This document shows, piece by piece, positions 12,389-22,756 of a DNA stretch of 64,000 bases. The notes under the pieces are model-generated. The model did no database searches. It had not been told where the DNA came from and saw only the letters and a list, made by a program, of their open reading frames with translations. Within the stretch, counting starts at the first letter, position 1. Every line of letters begins with the position of its first letter. Source of the stretch: Lutraria lutraria (taxonomy: Eukaryota; Mollusca; Bivalvia; Venerida; Mactridae). The position numbers were made by a program, and so were the translations under genes. Where the stretch lies: NCBI GenBank assembly GCA_964023205.1, contig OZ026836.1, positions 3,789,501 to 3,853,500 of the forward strand. Direction: 5' to 3'.

Positions 12389-15300
12389 ATGATTTCATCC
12401 TCACAAAACTTGGATATGTTTGCCATGTTTGGTATAGCGGTAATTAGTATTGTAGGCCTACTTCTGATCATATACATGTATACAAGAGGCCGAGAAGGGT
12501 ATGTTTTTTATTATATATTCTGTATCACCAGTTATCAAACGGTTGCATTTTCTATTTATTTATAACTTGTTTATACATTGAACAATTTAATTCTTTCAAA
12601 TAAAGTGATTTGTTTTCCATAAATTGAAATCAAAGACAACTATTTTATTGCGGACGAGTTTATTTATACAGTCAAACCTGTGTTGCAGTGGTCACCTCCG
12701 AATAAAGGCCACCTATCAATAAAGTTCACATTTTGTCTTTCCTAATGATGGCCTTTTTCACAGGTTTTGCTGTATATTCATTTTCTTGTTTTCTCGACAT
12801 TTACCGTTGTCTAATAAATACGAAGGTATACAAACATGTAGTAAGCCCTAATTACATGTACACTGTATCATACTCGTAAAGAAACTTTAATGTATAACTT
12901 ACACATTTATGTGTCATATATGAATATTATTTTCTGGTCATAAAATTATCTATATAAAAACTGTTATCAGATAATTTGGGACACCCTGTATATACGCTAC
13001 TGATGTATAAGTTCACTCTATTTCCCCCAGATTCTTCCTACTCCGGACATCCTCGAACAACACTGAAGAAGAAGAAAACGAAGAAGAAGATGAAGAAGAA
13101 AATGAAACCGATGAACGGTAGTTAATATATTGCTGAACATATAATATCCATTTAATATGTGTACCTATAATAATGTTTTCTTGTTTGAGTTAGTCAGTTA
13201 AAATAATTAACTAAAATTCATTTAGTATTATCATTTTACATAATGTAAGACCATTTATTACCGGTAATAATAATAAAAAATATTGTTTGACTTTAATTAT
13301 ATTCTCCAATTTGGTTTTCTAATGTCGCTATCAAATTGGTATTTTCACAAAACAGATAGTGTTCATGCATAAATGAGACAAGAATAAAGAAATAACAGTG
13401 TAAAAGTCTGCGACTATACATAACCGTTATGTAAAATCCCTGTCAAAATAAAAAAGAAAAACAAGTTATTATATCTCATATTTTTTCAGAGTTAGGGCGT
13501 TACAAATAGAATTACAGAATTATAAAGCTGGTCTGCAGGAAAAAGAAGAAAAACTGAAAAACATTGGTGTGCAAAACAAACAATCTAGTCAAAAGTAAAT
13601 GCATTTACGATATCACCGTCGTTGTTAAGCAATTTGAAAATTATAGACATTTTTTCGAAGATAAATACAGAATTTCGACATGAAAATAAAAATCATATTT
13701 ATTCAATAAAATCATTGTATAATACATAATGATTCTGGAGGTATATTGGACATATTTTGGTAAGCATATGGCAATCTGAGTAGAATTATTGCAGTGACTT
13801 ATATAAAGGAGGGTTCCTATGCAGATGCTTAGAGTTTTAATGTTAGCATATTCGGTGATTTAAACAAGACTAAAAGGTTAGAGATTGAATGGGGCGGGCA
13901 TGGAGAGTAAATAGACATGATACGTACTAGTATACTGATGGGTAATGATACTCAGACGGAAGAGAGAGGACAAAGAGACTGAAGGGGGGGGGGATGCTGG
14001 AGGAGCATGAATCTATTCATATTACGTGTCATTTTTTGCAAAGTTTATTTACATACATTTGTATATATAAGTCCTCGGAGATAAATACTTATGTTTCGTT
14101 AAGACGTTGTTCCAAGCAAAACATAATGAATATTAGAAGAAAAGCCTCCGCCACAGAAAATAAAACAATTAGAAAAAAGTGGAAAATAGCTAAAGATACA
14201 AACTAATGGTAAAATATGAATGTATGCGTATTTGGTGAACATACATATGTATTATTTCTTTGCAAGGCTTCGGGAACGAGATGAAGAGATTAAAAGAAAG
14301 CGTAAAGAAAATGATGACCTACTGGCAAGGTGAACAATAAAAAATCTCAGATTCACTCCGTTAATGTTATTTGTAACAGTAAATATTCAGGATTCAACTT
14401 ATATCAGCAACATTTTATACTGTAAGAGTTACATGATTATGTTTTGTTAAGACTGGGTTTCATGCTACTTCATAGACAAGGAAGAAAACATCAAGGTCAA
14501 TTTTTTGTATGCTGTATACGTTGTATTCTTGTAATTTAATGTTCTCCATATTGCTTCCATACAAATTCATGTTACAAAAAAATCATATCGCATATTTTAT
14601 TACATAATGGACTAAATTTCTATTCAAGGCTTCAGCAACAAGATAGTGAGGTAAAACGATATCGTGAAGAAAATGTTGACCTACATGGACGGTATATTTG
14701 ATTAATACAAATTGAACAACAAAAACTAGCACATTTATAACAATATAATTTTTGGACAAATCATTACACTTCATACAACTAAATATGCTTTATGTGTACA
14801 ATATAATCGACAAAAAATGTATGCATTCATTCTTATTACACTAAAGACCATACTTATTGTTTCTTTTTAAGTCTTAGCGGTAAAGACGATGAACTTCATA
14901 GAAAAAGCAAAGAACACGATGACCTACTTAGAGGGCATATTTGATTAATACAAACCTATGTATACTTTAAATGATAAACGTAATAGATAAATATATAAAT
15001 ATATAAATAAATATGTCACTATAGATCATAGTTAGGTATGCTTTATAATTGCAATGAATATGTACACATATATTGGCATAATGGACTAAAATAAGGATTT
15101 CTTTTTAAGGCTGCAGAATCAAGACAAAGAAATACAAAGACATATTGCTGAAAATAATGACTTACGTAGAAGGTATACTTTTTATACAGATTATTTTATC
15201 TCAAGGTTTGAATAGTACAGGAAAACGCATATTTGAAGTATATAAGATAAAATGATGGACATAAACAGATCTTATACATACTTTATATATACTTATGAAT

Positions 15301-18247
15301 TATTTCTTATGGTTCTTAAATGCGTTATTAACGATTTCCTATCTAAACTTTGCTATTTTCTTACAAGTTTGAGTGAACAAAAATCTCAGAGAGAAACTAT
15401 ACAAAGGAGTCTAGAAAAAGAACGCGAAGATAAAGAAGAAGCGTTAAGAAGGTATTCACTTATGTTATTATTGTTGCATTCGTGTATAATGTAATAATAT
15501 GAAATGTGAAGTAAATATTACGGGAAAGGATGGATGGGAAGTTACTCTGTACTAAACATTTATACTCGATAGTATATATTCCTCAGTTGAGCACCTTGTT
15601 CACATTCTGTATTCCAATATAACAGGGTATGATTCAGTTGATGTAAGTTTTAACCAACCTTGTTTTCGTTTCAGTGGCTTTAAGGCAGTTTTTTTTCAAC
15701 AATATTTCAGTTATATACGGCGGTCGCTTCACATGACCAGTTTTCTTGATTGTAATCCAACCAGTATTAACCTACCCCTCAACAAGGAGCCGACAACCTC
15801 TTAACATATGAATAGAAATCGACATTTTCAATGAAACAGTATGTCCTGCCGTGACCGGGATTCGAACCCGGATCACGGGCTTACAGGATCAGTGCCACTT
15901 ACCACTGGACCACGGCTGCAGTCCAATACTTATAAGAGTATTTTGTAAATACAGTCTATACAAGAAAAGAATTTTTTTTCAACACAAACATTGGGAAATG
16001 ATTTGGAGAGTTCATATAAAAGTAACATAACGGTAACCTAATGGGTGTTTTGAAGACAGTAAAAATGTCATTTTGTAAGCTGTAATGTGATTCGTATAAA
16101 TGGTTCATTTTTGGAACCAACAAATAAGGACAATATGTTTTATAAACCGTTATCAAACAACTACAGGTTGAGTGCTATAATGTCAAGTCGTTTAAAAGAT
16201 GGCAATCCAAATGTTGTTGATTTAAATGATCAAAATCGACCAACTAAAATTGGTGAGAAGTATTCAGAACTATATGACAATGAATGGACAGATGCGTATG
16301 GTGAATTAGAATCGATGTTGGGCGACAATGAACAGCAAATTATAGATATACTCAGATTTATTCTAGAGGTAAAATGTAAATTTTCTTTATTCATTTCGTC
16401 CTATTTTTAATTCGTCACACGTTGTAAAAGTAGAAGTTTTGAATATTTGACAACAAAAACCCTATAAGTAAGATATATTTAATTAGTGCGATGCGTTTAA
16501 GGGCATATTTTCTAAAGCAATTCGGCAATAGCAAAATATGTGTATTTTCTATATTCTAAAATGAAATTACCATCATTTTTCAAATTAAACTTTAAATGAA
16601 AGTTCACACTATTTTTCTAAGGCCATCGTTTCAAATGTTCTTATTGCTCTGGTGGTCATTTTCAGCAATGTTTCGGTAAGTGTGTGGATAATGCAACTGC
16701 ACAACTTGACAATTTCCGCCAAGGCATTGAAACTGTTGCCGGTTCTATTGCTGCAGTATGTATAATTAATATGTCAGTTATTTAAGAAATTAAGTAAATT
16801 TATTGTAAGCAAAGATTGCATTAAACGCTTTTGACACATAAACACATTATTAATAATTAATAGTGGTATACGTAAATGGCTGCCATATGCATTCAGTGGC
16901 ATACATACACAGTAACAGCATCGCTCTCAATGATATAAACCACATTGCGGAAGTCTTGAACGGTATACTTATTTATAGGAGAGTTTGGCTTCATCTATGA
17001 ACTTTATTTGTTTGTTGACATTTGGCAAAAGTATGTCAAACATGTCTGAAGTGATTCTTCTAGGTGTAACTGTACTTTACACTTGCATCAAATATTCATA
17101 GTGTATTACTTTACATGAATATGAAATGTTAGAGGACAAATTCTTATTATTGTTTAAAGTCATAATAAATTCTGGCTGCATGAACTAAGTGGTAGTTGTC
17201 AGCCTTTTTCATGAAACTTCAAAATCCTCGTTATTATGTAAGTTGTAATTATCTCTCCATGTTTGTATGTAGTGTATGTTCGAACTAATTCACATGCCAA
17301 TTCCCTATCAATGACTACAGAAATCTAAGACACTGACAAACGACATGATGCAGAGACTGAAGGAAGAAAGGAAAGCCTTCGCAACAGACTGTCAACCTAA
17401 TGTTCAATCTGTAAGTACCTGACTGTGAAGTGTAGTATGACCTCACGTGTGAACGTTGTCATAGGTATCAGTCATCTGCCTTATGGGGTGATTAGTTAAA
17501 GTAATTATTTGCTGTTAAACAAAACAATCTACAAGTTATTTACTCTAACATGTATAAATGAAGAACTAATCATTGGCATGAACCGTCTAACTTCGTGACA
17601 GTATGGAATCTGTAAACAAAATGAAGTATGTAACTACAAGGTAAATGATACATCAAATCTAGAAGTCAGAAAGCAGCTGTTCTAAATAACTGCGACTGGA
17701 ACTGCTCGAGTGTCAATAATGCAGGAATATTAACCACAGAAATCATTGTTTTAATCTAAAACAAGTGTACGTAATGAGGTTCAAACATCCAAAGTTTCAT
17801 TTGATCCTCCCTTATTCTTGAACTCAAACTACATGAAATGCTCGCAGTGTATGTTCCAGAAATGACCTTAGTGTGTGGTGCGTCTCAGGTCCCGTGAACT
17901 CATTTCATGCGAACTAAATCAGTTATTTTCTATTATACGTATATTTGAAGGTTGGACAAGCAATAGCACAGTCACTGGCAGTACATGTTGATTCATTAGA
18001 ATTTCTGCAACATCCATGCCTACAAGCTTATATAGAGCAATGTGTCAGACTGTGTTGGTTTATGGTGATACAAGACCCACCAATGGTTCTCATATCTAAC
18101 CCGAGAGAGAATCCAAGTCATTTCTTCAGATCATACTTACACAATGGGCCATACTTAAAGTTTGTGGTGTGGCCAGCTCTGCTGTTATCTGATCAAGGGT
18201 CGTTGGTGATGAAAGGAACGGCTGAATTCATAAAACAAGAACAATAA
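12389..18247 (+). CDS. MIEAP-like gene 1: membrane-anchored, 12 exons (438 aa)
   Basis: Exons 12389-12498, 13031-13117, 13490-13594, 14267-14329, 14629-14691, 14872-14934, 15110-15172, 15368-15451, 16167-16368, 16666-16755, 17321-17410 and 17951-18247 join in one frame (1317 nt). Junctions 1-8 are phase 2, the rest phase 0. Exon 1 encodes a membrane segment (FGIAVISIVGLLLIIYMY); exon 2 is acidic EEE-rich; exons 3-8 encode a charged coiled coil with four 63-nt modules ending near DDL. Exons 9-12 encode a C-terminal domain with VRLCWFMVIQDPPMVL and FVVWPALLL, which I recognise as the mitochondria-eating protein (MIEAP/SPATA18) C-terminal domain. That family acts in mitochondrial quality control; the anchor suggests a membrane-tethered variant (inference). 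The donor after exon 6 is GC, not GT. TAA at 18245-18247, AATAAA at 18444. Exon 1 could have upstream exons. Confidence 0.75.
12667..12772. mobile_element. 106-bp MITE in intron 1 of MIEAP-like gene 1
   Basis: Starts CAGTCAAACCTGTG and ends CACAGGTTTTGCTG, a near-perfect inverted repeat, flanked by TA on both sides (12665-12666 and 12773-12774), a candidate 2-bp TSD. Same family as 8944-9099 and 61472-61630. Confidence 0.65.
15690..15920 (-). repeat. tRNA-derived SINE in intron 8 of MIEAP-like gene 1
   Basis: Minus-strand SINE whose head (15848-15916) is tRNA-like: complementary ends GCCGTGG/TCACGGC, box A TGGTCCAGTGG, box B GGTTCGAATCCC inside a perfect T-arm (CCGGG/CCCGG). The anticodon arm does not pair properly, so it is a SINE head and not a working tRNA gene. 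The body runs leftward to about 15690. The same insertion sits at the matching place in gene 2 (55310-55910), so it predates the gene duplication. Confidence 0.65.
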
Positions 18248-19434
18248 TTAAGCGTGGTTACTTACTATCCAACACTTAAGACTGACGTTTTGGTCTCATA
18301 TATTCATTGAACGATTTCATAAGCATACTCTCATGTGACATACATTTGTACTTTGTTTTCTAAACTTGTTTTTTTGACATGCATCATATCTTAGTGTTGA
18401 TATATGGGTAGATTAGATTCATGACAGTAACATTCATTTATGAAATAAATGCGCTTTCATGTTTGTTACATGATTCAGATACCATAAGTCTATTCTTTAT
18501 CACAGTACGGGGGCTTTGTATAAAACCCTTTAGAATGTTTTGTTTAGATGTAAAATATTTTATTGGTGCCCGAGTCGACGAAACACACATTTAAAAAAAA
18601 ACAACAGCAAACGACAGTAATGTGTGAGTACATAATTATGATTCGTTTCTTTCTTGTTTCTAAAATAAAAATACGAAAGCACGTGGTCATCTAAAAATCT
18701 GATGCCCAATGTTATAGTTATGATGCATCTAAAACACGTGTTTACAAACAATAGGTAGGCTGATGTGAAATGATATTCAATGGTTATTGTCTGGAAGACA
18801 TTATGATCTCTCGAAATAGATATAGATGTATGGAAAACATACAGAGGGAAGTTTACTTACATGATTATCACAGTGTAAAGCAAAGGTTTTTCTCAGATAT
18901 GCGCATTGACAAACTTTGAATTGAATTATTAATTATACACACACATTAGTATGTACTTTCGTATTTATCAATGTTCTAATACTACCATAAACTGAATATA
19001 TACAATCATTGCCCTTTTATATATGCTTTATTCATGTGTTATGTTTATCTATATATCATTTATAAACAGTTAATAAAGTGTATTTATTGTCTGTTAAACC
19101 TTGACTAAGTGATATTTTACAACATGGTAGCATATGTTGTCTGACTTTTTCCTTCTCAGTCTTGATGATCGACCGACTGATCACGGGATTGCTGAAGCAC
19201 ACCGAGATGGTTCACGTCGATATCCTATACACACACCGTTCGACAGTTGTTTGATGGCATCGTAGTTACAAATATATCCGATTGCGATTTGAATGATATT
19301 TGTCCTTAGTTCTGAATAATCCTGGAACGTTCTACTCAGTAACAATTGACAACTCCGTCTTTGACATCCACATACCTGCACCATTATGAGTACAGGGCAC
19401 ATGTCAATGAATCAAAACACACGTGTATTAGTTA
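18248..19434. repeat. 3' flank of MIEAP-like gene 1, duplicated at about 59260-60430
   Basis: Holds the polyadenylation signal AATAAA at 18444-18449. Blocks such as AAGCGTGGTT and ACTTACTATCCAACACTT, TGATCTCTCGAAATAGA and CGACCGACTGATCACGGGAT recur in the same order downstream of gene 2, so the tandem duplication unit extended past the gene. No coding sequence is supported. Confidence 0.65.
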
Positions 19435-19440
19435 ACTGTA
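19435..19440. repeat. Left target-site duplication of the Polinton (ACTGTA)
   Basis: ACTGTA directly before the left TIR, identical to 36629-36634 directly after the right TIR. A 6-bp duplication is the Polinton/Maverick hallmark. Confidence 0.95.
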
Positions 19441-19692
19441 AGTAGTAATAGGCGGTACCCTGGTACCATGGTCATATAGAATATAGAGGGGGTTGGTACC
19501 AGAAGTAAACAAAAATTGGGACAAATTGGAAATCAATGTTGTACCCCAAAATAGTATGAATTGAATTTTCGGAATGTTCTGGTACCATTATTTTGTGTGT
19601 GTGTATAGACTTAGACAATGAGAGAATTTTCTTTCGAAAAGACATGGTGGCCCTGAAAAGGGCCGTTGGTGGTCCTGAAAAGGACCGTTGGT
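19441..19692. repeat. Left TIR of the Polinton (252 bp)
   Basis: Inverted match to 36367-36628. It includes two histone-type stem-loops and the downstream purine tract, so it doubles as the 3' end of the leftmost minus-strand gene. It lacks one copy of an 11-bp unit (GGGACAAATTG) that is doubled in the right TIR. Confidence 0.95.
19649..19686 (-). terminator. Tandem histone-type 3' stem-loops, left TIR
   Basis: On the minus strand two 16-nt hairpins follow the stop codon of the 157-aa gene: GGTCCTTTTCAGGACC (19686-19671), then GGCCCTTTTCAGGGCC (19664-19649). Each has a 6-bp stem, the UUUC loop, CCAAC before and ACC after, as in metazoan replication-dependent histone mRNAs. A purine-rich CGAAAGAAAA follows about 14 nt later, in the place of the U7 snRNA-binding downstream element. 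No AATAAA follows this gene. The first stem begins 13 nt after the stop. Confidence 0.75.
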
Positions 19693-19698
19693 GGTTTT

Positions 19699-20172
19699 TT
19701 AAACCGTGTTTGCTGACTGATCTGGTTGGGTACATAGTTCGCATTGGCAGTCTGGTGGGGGATAGCAGAGCCTGCATGTTGAATCCCCACAGGACCATTC
19801 CTGTTCTGGTACTGGTGGTTGTTCCGTGTACTCAACTTGAGCGGTAGTGATGATACGCCAATGCTCTTCTTCTTGTTGTTGTTCCCGTTGTCTATTCACC
19901 GTTCGTTCCCGAGCATCTCGCTGCCTTTCTCTGACTTGATCTCGAAATTGAGATAATTCTTCTCTATGATGAAATCGATTGGTTTCAATGGTATTCAAAG
20001 TCTCACCAATGAATTGAAGATCACGTTCCCTTTTTCTAACAATGCTAGCCGCTAAGCGACTGATTGAACGCCATACCCTGCTCTGTTTTTCAGTCAGTTG
20101 TTTTGCTGTTTTGAGTTCATTGAATAAAGCCTCCATCTTGAGTGTTTGAGTTCTCAGAATGAAATGAGGCAT
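19699..20172 (-). CDS. Leftmost Polinton gene: coiled-coil protein with Cys-rich tail (157 aa)
   Basis: Start chosen at the first ATG (20172-20170); the frame is open further upstream but only from a GTG. The central part is highly charged and helical (RERQRDARERTVNRQREQQQ), probably a coiled coil. The C-terminus holds CGDSTCRLC and CQCELC, a candidate metal-binding cysteine cluster. No family recognised. It reads outward into the left TIR and ends at the tandem histone-type stem-loops. Upstream lie three ATF/CREB-like sites (20229-20276). A regulatory or early role is possible but unproven. Codon and base use match the rest of the element. Confidence 0.65.
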   Translation of the reverse strand: MPHFILRTQTLKMEALFNELKTAKQLTEKQSRVWRSISRLAASIVRKRERDLQFIGETLNTIETNRFHHREELSQFRDQVRERQRDARERTVNRQREQQQEEEHWRIITTAQVEYTEQPPVPEQEWSCGDSTCRLCYPPPDCQCELCTQPDQSANTV

Positions 20173-20228
20173 TGTATTGTAAGACGGAGTATTTTTCTGT
20201 TGAAGCGCCGCCCACTCTCGTGGTTGGA

Positions 20229-20276
20229 TGACGTCATATCGCTTGGATGACGTCACCCTAGGGTTGGATGGCGTCA
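20229..20276 (-). promoter_or_regulatory. Triple ATF/CREB-like sites upstream of the 157-aa gene
   Basis: TGACGTCA at 20229-20236 and 20248-20255 and TGGCGTCA at 20269-20276, each preceded by TTGGA, at 19- and 21-bp spacing. TGACGTCA is the palindromic CRE bound by CREB/ATF proteins. They lie 57-107 bp upstream of the ATG of the 157-aa gene and just beyond the start of its longer GTG-led frame. Confidence 0.6.
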
Positions 20277-20363
20277 CGCGCCAATGTACCGCACAGACAT
20301 GTGCTTGATTTTTATGAACTTAGAAAAAAGATAACAGACACCTAGTTTCAGTTTTTCTAAACT

Positions 20364-20369
20364 TTTATT
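20364..20369 (-). terminator. Polyadenylation signal of the left minus-strand gene cluster
   Basis: AATAAA on the minus strand (TTTATT on plus), 44 nt after the protease stop codon. It is the ordinary 3' end for the 20.4-28.3 kb cluster, in contrast to the stem-loop ends of the outer genes. Confidence 0.7.
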
Positions 20370-20412
20370 TTTGTAACAAGAAAACAGTAACAACATGAAA
20401 CAGTAACATTGT

Positions 20413-21003
20413 TTAATGATCACCATAAAGAGTTGTATTTCTATGTGTGATACTATGATACAAACGGTTGTGACCTTCTGGTCTAGAGTTACGTTGAGCA
20501 CAACACTTTTGTCCACACTTGTTCACATATTGAGCATGCATGTAATAAGTACCATAATATTGTTGAAACCAATGCGTCACATAAGTGTCATTTTTTCCAT
20601 ACATGTCCGGTTTGAATCGGGTTAACAGTATCTGGTTCAAGTCACATTCACGTGAGATAAAATCCAAAGCGAATAGACAATACACACCACACACCGGTAA
20701 CATATCGCCTTGTATTCTCATGGCATTCCACAGATAAGTTTTGTTGGCATGTTTTTTCACAAAGGTTAGAATCTCTTCGAAAGGAGGTAATCCGTAGGAA
20801 TCAAAGTACACTGCTTTATTGTCTTTTAAATAAAGAGCCACCCAGTGTTCTCCACGTTGATTCCCGTTATGGGTATTCACAATATAGGCTTTCACGTCAT
20901 GCGGTTTCTCTGAAGGTAATTGATCTTTGGCACAAACACGAGCATGTAGTGGTTTTAATAACGGTGAATGATCTAATAGGTATTGTAGTTCATTCGTCTC
21001 CAT
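20413..21003 (-). CDS. PRO: Adenain-like cysteine protease (PRO, 196 aa)
   Basis: Maturation protease of the adenovirus endopeptidase (C5) family, expected to cleave capsid and core precursors inside particles. Counting from the ATG at 21003, the triad is seen as His53 (GEHWVALYL), Asp68 (AVYFDSYGLPP) and Cys105 (LPVCGVYC), with oxyanion-hole Gln98. All are intact. The frame is open back to a GTG at 21039, but the ATG at 21003 overlaps the upstream 154-aa gene by only 14 nt and starts just where adenain-type proteins do, so it is preferred. Length fits the family. It is the last gene of the left minus-strand cluster and is followed by AATAAA. Confidence 0.92.
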   Translation of the reverse strand: METNELQYLLDHSPLLKPLHARVCAKDQLPSEKPHDVKAYIVNTHNGNQRGEHWVALYLKDNKAVYFDSYGLPPFEEILTFVKKHANKTYLWNAMRIQGDMLPVCGVYCLFALDFISRECDLNQILLTRFKPDMYGKNDTYVTHWFQQYYGTYYMHAQYVNKCGQKCCAQRNSRPEGHNRLYHSITHRNTTLYGDH

Positions 21004-21454
21004 AATGCCAATTTCTGTTGACACGTTCAGCCCAAACACTGATCCATTGATCTATGAACTGATTCTGAGTGAGTTCTTCTTTAAATTGAATCCATAATCG
21101 ACACGCGTCTCCTTTTTCACTATCGGTCAAGGTCACTAATTCAGGATACCACTTTTCCATGACCTTGAACACGTCCAAACGTTGAATCGCTTTTTGAATG
21201 TAAAGTTCTGTCCACTCTTCCGTATTCGTGTATAAGCAGAGTACATGTTGTACTTGACTAGGATGATTCACTCGACAACCATAACAGTCTTTATGCACTT
21301 GATTATAAATTAAAGATTGGAGTGCTTCTGTGACGTGATGATTCAAGCACTCTTGTAAAAAGTCCGTCCTTGAACTTGTACAACAAGGATACGCCAATAA
21401 CTTCATTTCGTAATCTTGTCCTTTTTCCAGGTGTTCAATATCCATGTCTTCCAT
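20990..21454 (-). CDS. Polinton protein of unknown function (154 aa)
   Basis: ATG at 21454, stop overlapping the protease start by 14 nt. The protein is soluble, with scattered cysteines (YPCCTSS, CYGC, VLC) and a helical C-terminal half rich in Trp (WYPEL, WIQF, WISVWAERVNRNW). It begins 1 nt after the major capsid gene ends, so the two are likely to be expressed together. No family recognised; no membrane segment. Its position between capsid and protease suggests a virion or assembly role (inference). Confidence 0.65.
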   Translation of the reverse strand: MEDMDIEHLEKGQDYEMKLLAYPCCTSSRTDFLQECLNHHVTEALQSLIYNQVHKDCYGCRVNHPSQVQHVLCLYTNTEEWTELYIQKAIQRLDVFKVMEKWYPELVTLTDSEKGDACRLWIQFKEELTQNQFIDQWISVWAERVNRNWHYGDE

Positions 21455-21455
21455 C

Positions 21456-22754
21456 TTAATAATCTAGAAGCACTTCTCTGAATTGATTGATTTCAATTTG
21501 ATTGTCGTATTCCGCAAATACAATCACGTTGATGGCTTGTGCAAGTGCTGTTCCAAAGTGAAATTCCAATCTCAGATTGCCCGTTTTTATAGGATGGAGT
21601 TGACCTTCCTCGCAACCTTGATCTGCTGTCAAGTCCAACCCCCAGAGTGTGTATCCGTTCCGATAATCATTCATGCTCAATCCAAATGAACGATTGAGAC
21701 CAAGAGCTCCTGTCGCTTGATAGAGTGACATGTAGGATCTTAGAACTTCTCCCGTTTCAAAATTGGGTTGAAACGCTTTGTTATGAATACTTTTTCCGTC
21801 AATGCTGACTTCTAGATGATTCAGTGTAAAATGACGGAAATCAAAGGGGTTGGTAGCCATGTCTCCATTCATGTCTCCATTTCTTACCATACCGATGATA
21901 AGACGTTTTGGCAATTGACCTTGAAATAAATGATCTTCAATCTTGGATCGTTGACCGTTAGGAATCGTAAATGTTTTTACTTCAGTTCGTCGGATGGGGA
22001 TTTTCATGTTATGTTGAGCAATCTGTTGATTGAGTTGATTGGCTACCACTGGCAGTAAATCTACTGTTCTTACATTAAATCCTGCTTCTAGAAACTTGAT
22101 TTTAGCCGGTGCGGCACCCATGAGACAGAATTGAGGTGACGCTTTGTTTAGTCTTAAGCGTATTTCCATACCATTGGGTAAATATTTATCTTGCATCATC
22201 AGATCCAAATGAAGTCGTCCACATAGTTCCACCACACGACTTTGAAGGACACGAGCACGTCTCTCAATATAGCCCAGGTTACCCCCGTCATGTGCGTGGG
22301 TGTTCATATGACCAGGGGTGTCTTCACCCCATAACTCTAGCGCCTGAAGTTGAGTGTCTTTACAGCTTGAGGTGAAGGAGAGTAAATTTTCTATGTATGC
22401 CCGATAGGCATACGTGTCCGCATTGCTGGTGATCAGTTTATTATTCAGGTACACATCAATGCTTGAGAACATACTGTGAAAGAAATTGTTGACGGTAGCA
22501 ATTTCACTGTCGGCCGCTAGGTCTGTACCATCTGCCTGTATAATTTTTAGTTTTAGGTACAGGTAAGATTGATTCAGATCTGTCCATTTTTCTGTCTGTG
22601 CAGGAATCACAAATTCAATCGGAGCATTATTGTCCAGAGCAGAAATGGGATAATGCTCAGTCCATTGACCTTCTTGCATGGCTGTCATGGTAGGTGGCAC
22701 AACAGACACATCCAACTCTGTCTTACTACATTCACAGGAACCGTGTTGCATCAT
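21456..22754 (-). CDS. MCP: Major capsid protein (double jelly-roll, 432 aa)
   Basis: Predicted hexon-like major capsid protein of the Polinton/adintovirus type. It has the family layout: an N-terminal strand-rich region (PIEFVIPAQTEKWTDLN, SYLYLKLKI), a long central part with NNFFHSMFSSIDVYLNN, and a C-terminal half ending in strands (LRLEFHFGTALAQAINVIVF, then AEYDNQIEI). No signal peptide or membrane segment. The length fits animal Polinton capsids. The double jelly-roll fold is inferred from these family-typical motifs; a structure prediction would confirm it. It directly precedes the 154-aa gene and follows the pX-like core gene by 2 nt, in a capsid-protein block with the 280-aa minor capsid protein. 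The frame is uninterrupted. Confidence 0.85.
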   Translation of the reverse strand: MMQHGSCECSKTELDVSVVPPTMTAMQEGQWTEHYPISALDNNAPIEFVIPAQTEKWTDLNQSYLYLKLKIIQADGTDLAADSEIATVNNFFHSMFSSIDVYLNNKLITSNADTYAYRAYIENLLSFTSSCKDTQLQALELWGEDTPGHMNTHAHDGGNLGYIERRARVLQSRVVELCGRLHLDLMMQDKYLPNGMEIRLRLNKASPQFCLMGAAPAKIKFLEAGFNVRTVDLLPVVANQLNQQIAQHNMKIPIRRTEVKTFTIPNGQRSKIEDHLFQGQLPKRLIIGMVRNGDMNGDMATNPFDFRHFTLNHLEVSIDGKSIHNKAFQPNFETGEVLRSYMSLYQATGALGLNRSFGLSMNDYRNGYTLWGLDLTADQGCEEGQLHPIKTGNLRLEFHFGTALAQAINVIVFAEYDNQIEINQFREVLLDY

Positions 22755-22756
22755 GA

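Noticed and set aside
15848..15916. A tRNA gene (good T-arm, box A and box B)
   Set aside because: The anticodon arm does not pair and the sequence continues into a SINE body that recurs elsewhere; treated as a SINE head.
19472..19847. Open frames within the left Polinton TIR, including the mirror frame at the right TIR (36414-36680)
   Set aside because: They cover TIR and terminator sequence, appear in both orientations and have no protein-like features.
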